Below are positions 1 to 12,385 of a DNA stretch of 64,000 nt, piece by piece (the first letter of the stretch is position 1; the number at the start of each line of letters is the position of its first letter). This stretch comes from Cinnamomum chago (Eukaryota > Streptophyta > Magnoliopsida > Laurales > Lauraceae). Where the stretch lies: NCBI GenBank assembly GCA_038049695.1, contig CP142456.1:22850501-22914500 (forward strand), given 5' to 3'. A program made the position numbers and the translations under genes. The notes beneath the pieces are model-generated. The model ran no database searches and was not told the DNA's origin. It worked only from the letters and a program-made list of their open reading frames with translations.

Positions 1-47
1 TCGTGTACTTGAACCATCCACATATACAGGGCTTCCTTAAATTACAC

Positions 48-61
48 GGGATCCCGTGGGC
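48..61. repeat. 14-bp perfect palindrome
   Basis: CACGGGATCCCGTG reads the same on both strands. It lies in otherwise featureless sequence left of the LINE tail. No function can be assigned and it may be chance. Confidence 0.5.
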
Positions 62-128
62 TCGTACCGATTCAAATAGATTAGATTGTTGGATCAAAGG
101 TTAAACTCTTCTTTAACACGAGTTGTAA

Positions 129-1123
129 AACTTTTTTTTTTTTACTTAAAAGGAGTGAATTACAAAAGGCAGAAAGTAGAGTCTTAAAAGAAACAACAAT
201 AACCACATAAGTAAAGAAACATATAAAAGTAATAGTAGAAACCCACTGCTGATACCAATCTAAAATGACTCAAATCATGAGCCAAGGAAGGCAAAATTGC
301 TGCTTCATAGGGCACAAAATTACTGCTCCCATCTCTTGACTGAAATTCATTGAGGTCAGTTTCTTCCAATTCCGACAGCTTGTTCAGGTCAAAGCTATTG
401 ATCTCAGGTTCAGCCCTGTCAACTCCCTGAAGTTAGCAGGTATAGTTGATGGACATTTGTAGGAAGGGTAGATTCGAAGGTAGTGAATCATGTGTAGTTC
501 ATCTCAGCTAGCTGATCAGTAATTTTGTTTTGAGATTTCCTGCAAAAACTAATGTCCCAACTTTCCATACTCTTTAATCCATCCATCAGGGTTGACCAAA
601 GTTGCATAAACTCCCCAGACAGTTTTTTAGCATTCCTAAGGCTTTCAACAATGATAAGACAACTTCCCTCAATAATAACTTTCCTTAAACCATTTCTGCT
701 GCATAGAAACACCCCTTGATGCAAGGCTTTCAACTCCGCTTCTAAAGGGAGTGAGATGCTCATTAAGCAGGAGTATGCTATCTTCATTTCTCCTTTGTTG
801 TCTCTAACAATTCCACCAATTTCAACTGCCTCAATAATTGGGTTCACAATACCATGGAAGTTCAATTTGACAAAGCCTTCTGAAGGTGGGCTCCATTTTT
901 CTTGCTGGTATCCTGCATACAACACTGTTAAGGGACTAATATGAGAAACAGTCCATTCACAAATTGCAATCTTAGTCCTCTCGAAAACTTGGCCTGGATT
1001 AACTAGACAATGCTGAAAAATATAGTTGTTTCTCATTTCCCAAATGTACCAGCAAAGGGTAGCACCAACTCTTCTGTTTTTGTTGTTAGCCTTTTTCCAT
1101 AACCAATCACCGAGTTGTTAAAC
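129..1123 (-). mobile_element. 3' end of an L1-type LINE (ORF2 RNase H-like end)
   Basis: On the minus strand an open stretch (about 1123 down to 488) begins with a motif like LCWYIWEMRNN, typical of the zinc-binding/RNase H junction of plant LINE-like polyproteins. It continues into an RNase H-like domain (KLNFHG, then LEAELKALHQG, then IIEGSCLIIVESL). In active RNase H domains the first motif normally carries an aspartate (NxDG) where this copy has histidine, and the third motif also lacks its usual aspartate, so the domain looks catalytically dead. Downstream the sequence runs to a T-run at about 131-141, which would be the poly(A) tail of a minus-strand LINE. The 5' part is missing: a CACTA end starts at 1124. 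No target duplication was found. Confidence 0.7.
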
Positions 1124-1755
1124 CACTACAAGAAATATTACATTTAGTGGCGGATAAAAACTGCCGCTATATGTATGAAAACCGCCGCTAAAGCCTTTTG
1201 CGACGGAAAAATATATGTCGTCACTTTTGTCGTTGGATGTAGCGTCGCTAATTGTATTTGCAGCGAAAAAGGAGTTGCTGCAAAAATCTTTTATCAATAG
1301 CGGCAGTTATAAACCGCCACTAATGATTATAACCTGCCGCTAATCACGCATAGATTTTTTCTGCTATGTTTGTATTGAACCGCTGCTATATGTCCATCTT
1401 GTAGCAGCGGACAACACAAACCACTGCTAAAAGTCCATTTTGCCCCAACCGTCTTTCATGTGTAGGCCCTAGGGAATTAAAGAAATAATGCTCATGCTAC
1501 CATCAATATTGTACTGAGTTACTAAGATTCCATTGAGCCTATGCTAATCCTACCTCTTTTTTATCCAACTTATTCGGATCACGCGCCTTTTTACATTGAA
1601 ATTTTTATCCAACCAATATTATGAGGTTGTTTAAAAAATAGTGTTTTGGGCATCCTGGGAACTGCAGAAAACATAAAGCACATAGCACCCACATTACATG
1701 TCAGCAAGCTCTTGGAAACATGTCAATGTTGGATCAGCAAAGGTATAATTATTAA
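1124..1755 (+). mobile_element. One end of a CACTA (En/Spm) DNA transposon
   Basis: The block starts with CACTACAAGAAATATT, the classic CACTA terminus. About 320 bp of subterminal repeats follow, built on GCGGC/GCCGC units (TAGTGGCGG, CCGCCGCTA, TAGCAGCGG), which are the usual transposase-binding style repeats of this superfamily. The end sits directly against the LINE at AAC. The matching right end (ending in TTTCTTGTAGTG) is not visible before the MULE starts at 9439, and no CACTA transposase is visible. This is therefore a single surviving end, later hit by the copia element. Sequence from about 1440 to 1755 has no recognisable content and is assigned here only by position. Confidence 0.7.
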
Positions 1756-2857
1756 TGTTGGTCCGAGTACATACAGCAATAGTTCAGAATTTAGAAAACA
1801 GTTTCTCACAACAATTAATTAAAACAACAATAAAACATAAGTACATAATGTAATTTAGGAATGGAAATCCACTTACTGTTTGAAGGCAGAAAAACAGTAC
1901 TCTGTTGTAAGGTAGAAAACAATATTCTTCAAAAGATGGTTGATCAAGGCTAGTATCTAACACTATGTCCTTAAGACAAATTTCGCCTCCGCAATGGTGC
2001 TTACGAGCTTCAACAGTGTTTGTCTCCTAGGATACAATGATCGGTCTCACAACAGTTACAGCACTACAAACTGCGTGACAGGCGAACCAGCACTGCAACA
2101 AAACTCTCTCTTGGCACAGATGTTGACTTGATAATGCAATACAACAGCAATGATTGGGATGATCAAAATTGCATGGACAAGATGCTTTATATAAGCCTAC
2201 TTTAGGACTCTTTCATGGGGTTGCATCTGTTCAGAACAGTGACTGTTCAGATGAACAGATGCACCTTCTTTGAACACACCTCTTGGGACTTGGGACACAC
2301 CCTTTCAGATACGAATGGACACACCTCTTGGACACACCCCATTTGAAAAAATGAAAAATTTATTAAATAAAATTTCTCCAAAAAAAATTATAAATGGGTA
2401 GTGGGCCGAGCTAGGCCCAACTCGCGCGTGAAGCCCAAGCCAAAGCCCAAGCCAGGCCCCGATTCAGTGCAGGGTGCGCGCGCGCGTGTGTGGTGGTGAC
2501 CCCACCTTGATCTAGGTCCTCCCCCCTCCACAAAAGTGGGATGCCCCTTGGGGCTCATCTCATACTACCAAGGTAAGCATATTTATATCCAAGGAATGTT
2601 TTGCTCCCAAGCAATGTGGGAAGCAAGTTCACCACTTCCTTTTGTTCCCATGTTTAACATGTTCAAGTAGTGGTGTTTAGGAGGTAATTTCTCATTCACT
2701 CCTTAATGGATTAGAGCAACTCAATACATGTCCATAATCTACTTATGGAGTAAATTACATTCCCATGTATTCCCACCCAAAAGGATAAGTGGGTCCCACT
2801 TAGTTTTTGACTCAAAGTTGACAAAAACTAGTGTTGCTCTTAGCTATTTTTCCAACA
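1756..2857 (-). repeat. 3' LTR of the copia element
   Basis: About 1.1 kb, starting TGTTGGTCCGAG and ending TTTTTCCAACA on the plus strand. It pairs with 7726-8769 along its whole length. It contains GCATCTGTTCA and its inverted copy TGAACAGATGC (2223-2233 and 2252-2262), which could fold as a hairpin. Confidence 0.88.
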
Positions 2858-3711
2858 ATCCCCCACATGAATGAAATTGACTGAAAGCAATGAAATGATA
2901 TGCAGACACACAGAGAGAGTACAATTGGAAATCTTCTGTATAAAGAGGTAGCTTGTGGCCTTGAACCTTCCCTTGTTAAGTACTATCGGATTTACTGGTT
3001 GAAGAGTGAACATGATGCCTTGAACTGTTCAGCATTTTGCGTAAACCGAGACAATAGAGTTCACATAGAATCTTTCCGGACACAGTTGGTTCTCATGATT
3101 GTGTTCATTTTGGCCCTGAACAATGCCTGGTTTCATGAGTGCTTTAGAGAATTTAGCCTTATTATTCTCATAGAATCGGCCCAGTTCACACTCACATAGG
3201 TGATTCTTATTAAGAGTATCCTGCTATACCCCATCTGATTAGCCAAGACATAAGAATCATTAAAAGCTTTGCTTATCCTAATTACCGCTGCAGGTATCAC
3301 TATTAATATCATAGGAATGAACAGGAGATTTTATCTCCATAGTGATATCGTTAAGTCACACATAATTTGGTTGTCCATTTGAACATAGATCTTGCGATCT
3401 CTAGTCAACTAAGTAGGGTTTCTATTATGGCAACTTTTCATTCATAGGCTTTAAGCCTATTCCCCTCGATGAACGAATTACTTTCTCTTTTGCTAAACCT
3501 TTGGTTAAAGGATCCGCAATGTTATCTATGGACTTTATGTACTCAATTACCATAATACCATTAGAGAGTAGTTGTCTCACTGTATTATGCATTCGATAAA
3601 TATGTCGAGACTTACTGTTATATATTTTACTCTATGCCCTTCCAATTGCTGATTGACTATCGCAATGAATGCAGATAGGAGGCACATGTTTTGACCACAT
3701 TGGAATATCTT

Positions 3712-4868
3712 CTAGAAATTGACGAAGCCACTCAGCTTCTTCACCAGGTTTATCCAATGCAATAAACTCAGATTCCATAATGGACTAACAATGCATGTTT
3801 GTTTAGAAGATTTCCATGATATCGCTGCACCACCAAGTGTAAATAGATATCCACTTGTGGACTTTGAATCTTTGATATCTGATATCCAGTTGGCATCACA
3901 ATACCCTTCAAGTACAGTTGGATATTTAGAGTAATGCAAACCATAGTTTTGAGTGTATTTTAAATATCTTAAAACCCGAACTAAGGCCTTCCAGTGGTTT
4001 GATCCTGGGTTACTTGTGTATTTACTCAATTTACTAACAGCATATGCAATGTCAGGACGAGTGCAATTCATCGCATACATTAGGCTGCCAATCATTTATG
4101 CATATTCTCATTGTGATATGCCTTTTCCATTATTTTTTGGATACATGGATACTTATATATTATAGGTGTCCTCGCTGGATTGTTATTATCTTGATTATAT
4201 TTTTTGAGTATTTTCTCAATATAGTGTGATTGAGATAATATCAGTCCATCTGTTTTAGAGATTTTTATCCCTAGTATGACATCTACAACACCTAAATCTT
4301 TCATGTCAAACTTATTGTTTAATATTCTCTTGGTAGTTTGAATGATATCATCATTACTACCCATAATGAGCAAATCATCAACATATAAACAAATAATGAC
4401 ACAACCATTGCTAGTGTTCTTGACATATATACATTTGTCCAATTCATTGATCTTAAACCCATTTGACATCATCAAACTGTCAAATTTCTCATTCCACTGC
4501 TTTGGTGCTTGTTTTAATCCATATAGAGATTTGACAAGCCGACAAACATTCTTAGTTTGGCCTGGAACATTAAACCCTTCTGGTTGTTCCATATATATCT
4601 CCTCGTCTAATTCACCATTTAGAAAAGCTGTCTTTACATCCATTTGATGTATCTCAAAATTGTGTATAGCAGCAATTACAATTAACATTCGAATGGATGT
4701 TATTCTCGTTACTGGTGAATAAGTATCGAAATAGTCCAAGCCTTCTTTTTGTTTATACCCTTTAACAACAAGCCTGGCCTTGTACTTATCGATTGATCCA
4801 TCTGCTTTCATCTTTCTATTGAATATCCACTTGAATCCAAGAGTTTTGCAACCTTGTGGAAGATCCAC
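3712..4868 (-). pseudogene. Copia reverse transcriptase and RNase H region
   Basis: Read on the minus strand, the copia RT start is clear (GFKWIFNRKMKADGSIDKYK, then [20 protein letters not shown]). The YVDD active-site box lies in CLYVDDLLIMGSNDD. The RNase H part carries the usual [14 protein letters not shown] and YCDANWISD motifs. In a live element this enzyme copies the RNA genome into DNA inside virus-like particles. It belongs to the 1756-8769 fossil and is not functional as it stands. Confidence 0.85.
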
Positions 4869-5017
4869 TAGTTCCCATGTGTGATTTTACAAAATGGATT
4901 CAATTTCATGTTTATAGCCTCTTTCCAATATGGTGCCTCTGGACAGGACACTGCTTCTTTAAAGCTTTGAGGCTCATCTTCCAACAGAAATGTTAGAAAA
5001 TCTGAACCAAACGTTTT

Positions 5018-6116
5018 TTATGTTCTAGCCCTCTTACTCTGTCTAGGTTCATCAATTTCTTGTTGGTTTTGATTACTGCTACTAACAGTATCATGAGTTC
5101 TTTTAGGAGAACTCATTTCCTGCGATGGTTTGTACGGAAAGACATGTTCAAAGAACGATGCATTCCTTGACTCAATAATAGTGTTAGGATGCATTTCGGG
5201 AATTTCAGACTTATGAATTAGAAACCGATATGCACTGCTATTATGAGCATACGCAATGAATACACCATCTACTATCTTTGGTCCTATTTTAACCCTTTTA
5301 AGTGTAGGAACCGCCACTTTAGCCAAACACCCACACACTTTTATGTATTTGTAGGTAGGCATTCTGCCTTTCCACAATTCGTATGGGGTCTTATTGATTT
5401 TCTTTTGAGGTATTCGGTTGAGAATATAATTTGCAGAGATGATAGCATCCCCCCCACAAATTCTGAGGTAATCCAGAACTTATTAACACAACATTCATCA
5501 GTTCTTTTAAAGTTCTGTTTTTCCTTTCAGCAACACCATTTTGCTGAGGTGAATAAGGAGCAGTAGTTTGGTGTATAATACCATGCAGTGAATAGAATTC
5601 ACCAAAAGGTGGTTTATATTCACCCCCTCTATCGCTTCTTATCACTTTGATTTTCTTATCAAGTTGATTCTCAACCTCATGCTTGTAATGTTTGAACATT
5701 TCCAAAGCCTTATCTTTACTTCTCAGTAAGTAAATATAACAGTATCTTGTGCAGTCATCAATGAATGTAAGAAAATATTTCTTACCATATTTAGTTTGAA
5801 CAAACTTTAGGTCACAGATATCAGAATGAATTAATTGAAGGGGTTCAGAAGTTCGTTCAATTGAATGAAAAGAAGTTCTAGTAAGTTTAGCTTCTACACA
5901 TGTTTCACATTTGATATTTGAATCAAAACTACATTTAGGCAAACATTCCATATTAACTAATCTACGCAAAGCATCATAGTTAACATGACCTAATCTACCA
6001 TGCCACACATTAGAAGACTCAAGCATATAAGCAGAAGACCTTTTCTTATTAGGAATTATAGTCATTACATTCATCTTGAAGAGCCCATCGCTCATGTACC
6101 TTTTTTCTACGAACAT
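5018..6116 (-). pseudogene. Copia integrase region
   Basis: The gag-pre-integrase box (VWHGRLGHVNYDALRRL) and zinc-binding CETC are followed by the integrase core: [44 protein letters not shown] and QTTAPYSPQQNGVAERKNRT. These match the D,D-35-E core of copia integrases, which insert the element's DNA into the host genome. The part nearest 5018 is the C-terminal region (KVCGCLAKV, then the variable RQSKRART tail). It is part of the same fossil element. Confidence 0.85.
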
Positions 6117-6146
6117 CCCAGATTTAGTAAGTACAAACTTATCCGA

Positions 6147-7358
6147 CTAAAATACCAGTTTGAAACCCTTCTTACTCAGTAGTGAGCCTGATACCAGATT
6201 ATTTCTAATATCAGGTACATGCAGCACATTGTTGAGGGTGAGTTCCTTTCCAGAAGTCATCTTCAATATCACATGTCCTTGGCCTTCAACCTTAGAAGTG
6301 GCAGAGTTGCCCATGAAGAGTTGTTCTCTAGTTAATGCTTGATAAGTGGAGAACATCTCTTTAATAGAGCAAACATGTCGAGTGGCTCCTGTGTCCACCC
6401 ACCATTCTCTGGTGTTGTCAACCAGATTGACTTCTGAGACCACAGCAGAAAGATTGATGCCTGAAACATTAGTGGAGAGAGTGTCCAATTCTGTCATGTT
6501 GGCCTGCGCTGGTTTCTTACTTGTATTGCCTTGGTCCTTCCGCTTACGACAGTCCTTAGCACGGTGGCCTAGTTTGTCGCATACATAGCATTTCCCTTTG
6601 AACTTCTTGTTGTCATTGGGACCTTGCTTTGGACCGTTAGGGTTGTTCTTCCTCTTCTTGGGATTCTGCCCATGTTCCACCACATTTGCCTTAGCTTCAG
6701 TGAAGGTTTTTCTTGCTTTCTTCTCAGATGCACGATTGTCTTCCTCTATCCTCAATCTAACAATCAGGTGTTCAAGTTTCATCTCCTTTCGCTTATGCTT
6801 AAGGTAGTTCTTAAAATCCTTCCAAAGTGGTGTCAATTTCTCAATGATTGCTGCCACTTGAAAAGACTCACTAAGAGACATTCCTTCTACATGAATTTCA
6901 TAGAGAATTACCTGAACTTCTTGAACTTGATTGATAACTGCTTTGGAATCGATCATCTTGTAGTCAAGGAATCTGCCAACAACAAATTTCTTCATTCCGA
7001 CATCTTCAGTCTTGTACTTTTTATCAAGAGAATCTCATAATTCCTTAGTAGTCTTCAATGAACAGTACACATTATATAATGTGTTGTCTAGTCCATTGAG
7101 AATATAATTTCGACAGAGGAAGTTAACATGCTTCCAGGCTTCTACAACAGCAGCAACAACTTGCTTGTCTATCTCACATTCTATTAAAGCAGGAGCTTCT
7201 TCATAGAGGAACCTAACCAAGTTCAAGGTAGTGAGATAGAACAACATTTTTTGTTGCCATCTCTTGAACTCAGTACCATTGAACTTCTCAAGTTTTCCCC
7301 CATGGTTCACCATAAGAGGGGTAGGGGTACCAACAAGAGTATTCTTCTCAATACCCAT
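6147..7358 (-). pseudogene. Copia gag and protease region
   Basis: The gag start is typical of plant copia elements (EKFNGTEFKRWQQKMLFYL). It is followed by a helical middle, a basic stretch and one CCHC zinc knuckle ([14 protein letters not shown]) that binds RNA in the particle. The aspartic protease follows, with its active-site motif [11 protein letters not shown] and the downstream [16 protein letters not shown]. It lies directly inside the 5' LTR (7726-8769), and about 370 bp of leader separate the two. Confidence 0.85.
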
Positions 7359-7725
7359 TACTGTTAATAGAACAAAAATAAAATAAACACAGAGTATACT
7401 GCAGACTTATCTACTAACAGTAAAAGAAACTCAGAGTATACTATAGACTTATCCACTAACAGTACTATAAAAAGCAAGTCAGAGTATATGGTAACCAAAT
7501 ATTGGTTACTGTATATTGAGGCGAATAGAAAGTAACTTACAGAACACACTGAAGTTCTGTAACTAGCTATAAAAAAACAGAGAGTAACTCAGTTTTACAA
7601 TACTGGTTCTATGATAAGAAGAAAAGAAACCAGTAGTGAAATTGACATAAACTGAAACCAGAGAATACTGAAGTAAAATTGATATCAGAGTGTACTCGGA
7701 AAACCAGTGAAATTTGTCTTAAGAT

Positions 7726-8769
7726 TGTTGGTCCGAGTACATACAATAATAGTTCAGAATTTAGGAAACAGTTCCTCACAATGGTGAATTAAAACAACAG
7801 TAAAACATAAGTACATAATGTAATTTAGGAATGGAAATCCACTTACTGTTTGAAAGCAGAAAAATAGTACTCTGTTGTAAGGTAGAAAACAGTATTATTC
7901 AAAAGATGGTTGATCAAGGCTAGTGTCTAACACTATGTCCTTAAGACAAATTTCTCCCCCGCAATGGTGCTTATGAGCTTCAACAACGTTTGTCTCCCAA
8001 GATACAATGATCGGTCTCACAACAGTTGCAGCACTACAAACTACGTGACAGGCGAACCGGTAATGCAACAGAACTCTCTCTCTCTCTCTAGACACAGATG
8101 ACAACATCAGTGATTGAGATGATCAAAATTGCATGGACAAGATGCTTTATATAAGCCTGCTTCAGGACTCTTTCATGGGGTTGCATCTTTTCAGAACAAT
8201 GACTGTTCAAATGAACAAATGCACTTTCTTTGGACATACCCTTTCAGATACGAATGGACACACACCTCTTGGACACACCCCATTTGAAAAAAAGGAAAAT
8301 TTATTAAATAAAATTTCTCCAAAAAAAATTATAAATGGGTAGTGGGCTGAGCCAGGCCCAAGCCCGGTTTGGTGCGGGGCGGGACGCGCGCGCGTGTGTG
8401 GTGGTGACCCCACCTTGATCTAGGTCCCCCCTCCTCCACAAAAGTGGGATGCCTCTTGGGGCTCATCTTATACTACCAAGGTAAGCATATTTATACCTAA
8501 TGAATGTTTTGCTCCCAAGCAACGTGGGAAACAAGTTCACAACTTCCTTTTGTTTCCATGTTTAACATGTTCAAGTAGTGGTGTTTAGGAGGCAATTTCT
8601 CATTCACTCCTTAATGGATTAGAGCAACTCAATACATGTCCATAATCTACTCATGAAGTATATTACATTCCCATGTATTCCCACCCAAAAGGATAAGTGG
8701 GTCCCACTTAGTTTTTGGCTGGCTCAAAGTTGACAAAAACTAGTGTTGCTCTTAGCCATTTTTCCCACA
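7726..8769 (-). repeat. 5' LTR of the copia element
   Basis: This LTR is partner to 1756-2857. On the minus strand it would act as the 5' LTR and hold the element's promoter. It contains a TATA-like box at 8144-8156 and a short TC-rich microsatellite near 8078-8090. Confidence 0.88.
8144..8156 (-). promoter_or_regulatory. TATA box in the copia LTR
   Basis: GCTTATATAAAGC on the minus strand lies in the middle of the 5' LTR, where U3 would give way to R. The same box is kept in the other LTR near 2187. No start site is proven. Confidence 0.5.
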
Positions 8770-9438
8770 ATTTAATCTACTAATCTGGTTATAGTCAAGA
8801 ACAATCTACTAATCTGGTGAGTAATATTAGGCTTGTACTTATCCCAGACAATCATAATCATAAATTGACCTCTGCATGTGTTGAGGCATATTCTCAATCA
8901 AACATGTTTTTCATTATCACAATAGTAGCCTTATCTCAATTAAACAAGCATATCGAAGCACATCTATCAATTGGGTCAAAAGGTAACCATTTAAACCTAT
9001 GTGCACCCATCCAAGTGTACCCCTTTCCAGATCCTACATCTCCTCCTTAGTGGGTTCCATGCTGGCCTCTCACCAACAAAACCATGTACCGTTCACCCAA
9101 AGAGATTACATCTCCATATCATTTAACATAATGATGCCCTGCATTTTGGTGGACCTCCAAAATACAACTTTCAGCCTCAAAATTTGAAACTTACTACAGC
9201 CATGTCCCAAAAATGATACATTTAAGAGCTTAAGCTTGGGCCTATTCTCAATATCATTCAACATAATGGTGCCCTGGATTTTAGTGGACCTCCAAAACAC
9301 AAGTTTCAGCCTCAAAATCCGAAACTTACTACAGTCATGTACCAAAAATGATACCTAAGAGCTTAACCTTGGGCCTATTCATACTCTCAACAGGTCTATT
9401 TTAACTTTTTAAGGCCACTGATCTGATTATATATACTC
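8770..9438. repeat. Gene-free stretch with a 135-bp tandem duplication
   Basis: No gene is seen. Two adjacent imperfect copies, about 9113-9247 and 9248-9373, share ACATAATG(A/G)TGCCCTG, GTGGACCTCCAAAA and CTTACTACAG, with a spacing of about 135 bp. A smaller repeat (ATCTACTAATCTGG) occurs twice near 8774-8816. The origin is unknown. Confidence 0.75.
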
Positions 9439-9631
9439 GGGAAAATTTCTGTACGGTCACCTACTGTACTTGATATCCCCCCTTGTTACCAAAGTTGAAT
9501 ATTTTACCTAGACGTTCTTCGTACATTCCGTACTGTTGCGCAGGCCAGAAGTTGCATTTTTTTTTCTTTGCAATATTACAACAAATGTTGCGATACCGCA
9601 AGTTTTAAGTTGCGATATTGCAAAAAAAGAT
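9439..9631 (+). repeat. MULE left terminal inverted repeat
   Basis: It begins GGGAAAATTTCTGTACGGTC and holds runs such as GTTGCGATACCGCAAG and AAGTTGCGATATTGCAA. The same motifs occur in the same order, reading inward, in the right end. Confidence 0.82.
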
Positions 9632-10956
9632 AGGTTAAAAGTCAACGAATGCATTTCTGTTTATAATTTATTTCCGTTCCATTGCTTTCATCTCTGGCTT
9701 AGGTTCTCTACTTCTCTGCTCTTTAAGTGTAGCTCCTGCCACATAACAAGTGATCTCCTACAATATATAACAAGTGATCTCCTGCCATATTCTCTGCATG
9801 TCAACCTTAGGCCATTATCATAAATAGCAATTGAATCTCCTGCCACATCTTTGTCTTAGGTATTCATTCCATGTTTCCCACCTTGTATGTATCTCCCTCT
9901 TATTTATTGTATTATTATTTTTATTCTTTTGTGTCTTTTGAAAAAAAAGTTAAAATACAAGGAATCCCACTTGTAGAAACATTTGAAATATTTTGTGTAA
10001 ATATTAATAGTGACCTTAGGTGGGACTTGTGGAGCCTCACTTTTTTATGAATATCATGTTGTTAATATATTAAAAAATCCCCTTGTTCTCATCATGAATT
10101 ACCAACAACTGGATTTGACCTGGACGTCCAGTTGCAAAAAACAATGTGGCATGTCTTGTTCATCCCGTCCTATGGTGGGCCCCAGCACAAACTCAAAATG
10201 TCCACATATTCTTTTAGCCTTTTCCTGTTATTAGGGCATTATCTTAAACTGCTAATGATTTTTTTAATGCTATATATAAGTAAGCAAACGATTAAATGGT
10301 TTAGATTCTTTAATAGTTATCAACAAATGGTGCTATTCATTAGATGAACGGTCCTGATTGATTTTCACAATTGATGCCTGATTTTGCAGCTTACCTAGAT
10401 AATAGTTAAAGACATTTGTGACCATCTAACATCAAAACTCCAAAGATATGGCACCAACTGACTAACCCCCATGTTGTCATTATTATTTTATTTAAATTAA
10501 TGGGTGTTTTATGGTGTGTGTGTGTATATATATATATTCTTTTGCTAAACGTAGAGAATTAGTACCAATGAGATGTAAAATAAATTTGCTAAAATATCTA
10601 GTATAGAATTGATTAAGATAATGCATTTATTTATTTATTTTAAACGGATAATGCATTGTTATTTGTTTGTTAATATAATATAGAAATATGTAGCTTCATG
10701 ATATCCTAAATGTCAATGCTTAGATTTTAACTCTTTTAATTTTCCATGTATGCATAGAGTAGTTTTTTATTTTACATTTAATAACCTTCAAATCTTAGTA
10801 ATTCCAAACATTCATCTTATTTACTAAAGAAATACTTATTCCGATATTTATTTTTCACACGTTAAATCTTCATGGATTATATGGATGTTTGTGAGAAACT
10901 TAAAAAATATTCAAAATTAAATCTTATTATTCAAAATCTGTGTTCTCCTTCATAGG
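9632..10956. other. MULE interior left of the transposase, no gene seen
   Basis: AT-rich sequence with a short direct repeat (AACAAGTGATCTCCT twice, about 9748-9785) and a small GT/AT microsatellite near 10517-10538. It presumably holds the transposase promoter and leader, but no specific site could be supported. Confidence 0.5.
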
Positions 10957-12385
10957 ATGGATAATATTGAGATATGTATAATATGTCATTTTAATGGTAT
11001 ATTAGACGTAAGAAATCCACTGCCAGTCTACAATGGTAGTGAGCAGAAGGTAATATGGGTTGATGTCAATATAACTTTCAATTAACTACTCGGAAAGATA
11101 AACAAAGAAATTGGTTGAAGCTTCATGATGAGCATATAAATATGCAATATCAGTATCATAATGGCCGAAGCTTCACGTTCATAACCATAAGAAGTGGTGA
11201 TGATCTCCATCGGATGTTCAGATTATTCCAAAATGGAAGTCAAGCTATATTTATGTATTTGCATACAAATAGTGAAGCAAGTGCAAGTTGACAACCATCA
11301 CATCTAAGGTCTACATACGCTCGGCCTAACAGTCAGCGAGGGAATAGACCATCATTTAATTTGAACAGGTGCCACCACAACCCATCATAACAAATGTAGT
11401 AACTGCTGATTTGTTTAATATCTTGTTTTAGTTATGTTATTGATTGTTTTATGACATGGTGATTCACGCAAGGGGAATTCTATGACATATACAAATACCA
11501 CAAGCTTTCCCAACGGTGAAAAGGATACAGGCGGCCCTTCAACAAGAGATGATGTTTATAGGTTTGGTTCGCTATACATCTGATTTGATAATATTATGTA
11601 ATTTATATATGATTGACTATTTGTCATGCAGGTGCGACGTCTCATTTTCTCTTGTTCGAAGCTAGTTTGACCTGAACACGCCTGTTGTACCTCATGATAA
11701 CCCATTTGTAGACGCCATGCTTGAAGATCTAATAGCTCCCATTAATCTTGCAGAAGATGAAAATGAAAAATTCTCTAATATAAGGGATGAAGTTGTCATG
11801 GATTGGATGAAAACTGATGCAGTATCCAAAATTCCTTGTTTCAATGGAAGGTGCAATGTAGTGGAGGAGGGAGCTAAAAATGATGAAGATGAATTTGATA
11901 TTGATGTTGACCATAGAGAATATGAATTGCAAAATGGCATAGGACCACGTAGAACATCGCATGCACAAGAAGGATTGAGTCAAGCATCAAATGTTGTGAG
12001 CGTAGAAGATGTTATTGATACTTTAGTTCCTGATGACGACCATATTGGTGTGGATCACCATGAAGCATCTTTTCGTGAAATGTAGAATGGAAGACGATTT
12101 CAGACTTGTGAATCATTTAGGACTGCATTGAGAAAATTTGCAATGTACATCAATTTTGACCTTCATTGGGTGAAAAGGTCTATGACAGAATTAAGTGGAA
12201 GGTGTGGTGATCATCAATGTCATTGGCGCATCCATGGATCTATCCTGCAGTCCGACCTTGAGTTTATTGTGCGAACTTATTCTGAAAAACATACTTGTTC
12301 AAAGCCAATGATGGGAATCACACATTCTTAGGCCAATCGGCGTTGATTGCTGATTGGATAAAAGAACGGCTGTGTCTCCATCCAA
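10957..12385 (+). pseudogene. Decayed MuDR-type MULE transposase, N-terminal part
   Basis: The first exon (ATG at 10957, donor AG/GT after 11368) reads MDNIEICIICHFNG and later FRLFQNGSQAIFMYL, matching the N-terminal wing domain of MULE transposases. Two more exons with GT/AG borders follow (about 11473-11561 and from 11632). The last carries an acidic linker and then the MuDR DNA-binding module: FQTCESFRTALRKFA, CGDHQCHWRIHGS and an EKHTCSK zinc-binding end, followed by ADWIKERL. At least five in-frame stops or frame changes are present (for example a TAA after NITFN and a TAG after SFREM). The DDE catalytic domain and SWIM zinc finger of the family are missing. Homology stops at about 12376-12390, where the opposing PMD gene begins. 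In a live element the protein binds the terminal repeats and cuts the DNA. Confidence 0.8.

Larger units (their letters stand above)
1756..8769 (-). mobile_element. Ty1-copia LTR retrotransposon, broken
   Basis: Two related LTRs in the same orientation (1756-2857 and 7726-8769, both TGTTGG...CA) enclose a minus-strand gag-pol region in copia order: gag, protease, integrase, reverse transcriptase, RNase H. A purine tract (GTGGGGGAT read on the minus strand) lies just inside the left LTR at about 2858-2868, as expected for the 3' end. No clear tRNA-Met primer site was found next to the right LTR. Flanks ATTAA and ATTTA match at 4 of 5 bases and may be the target duplication. The coding region is interrupted in roughly half a dozen places, so this is a fossil. 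The LTRs differ by several percent by eye, suggesting an insertion some millions of years old (inference). Confidence 0.9.

Noticed and set aside
9106-9345. Minus-strand frame of 79 codons with internal repetition
   Set aside because: It only mirrors the 135-bp tandem duplication.
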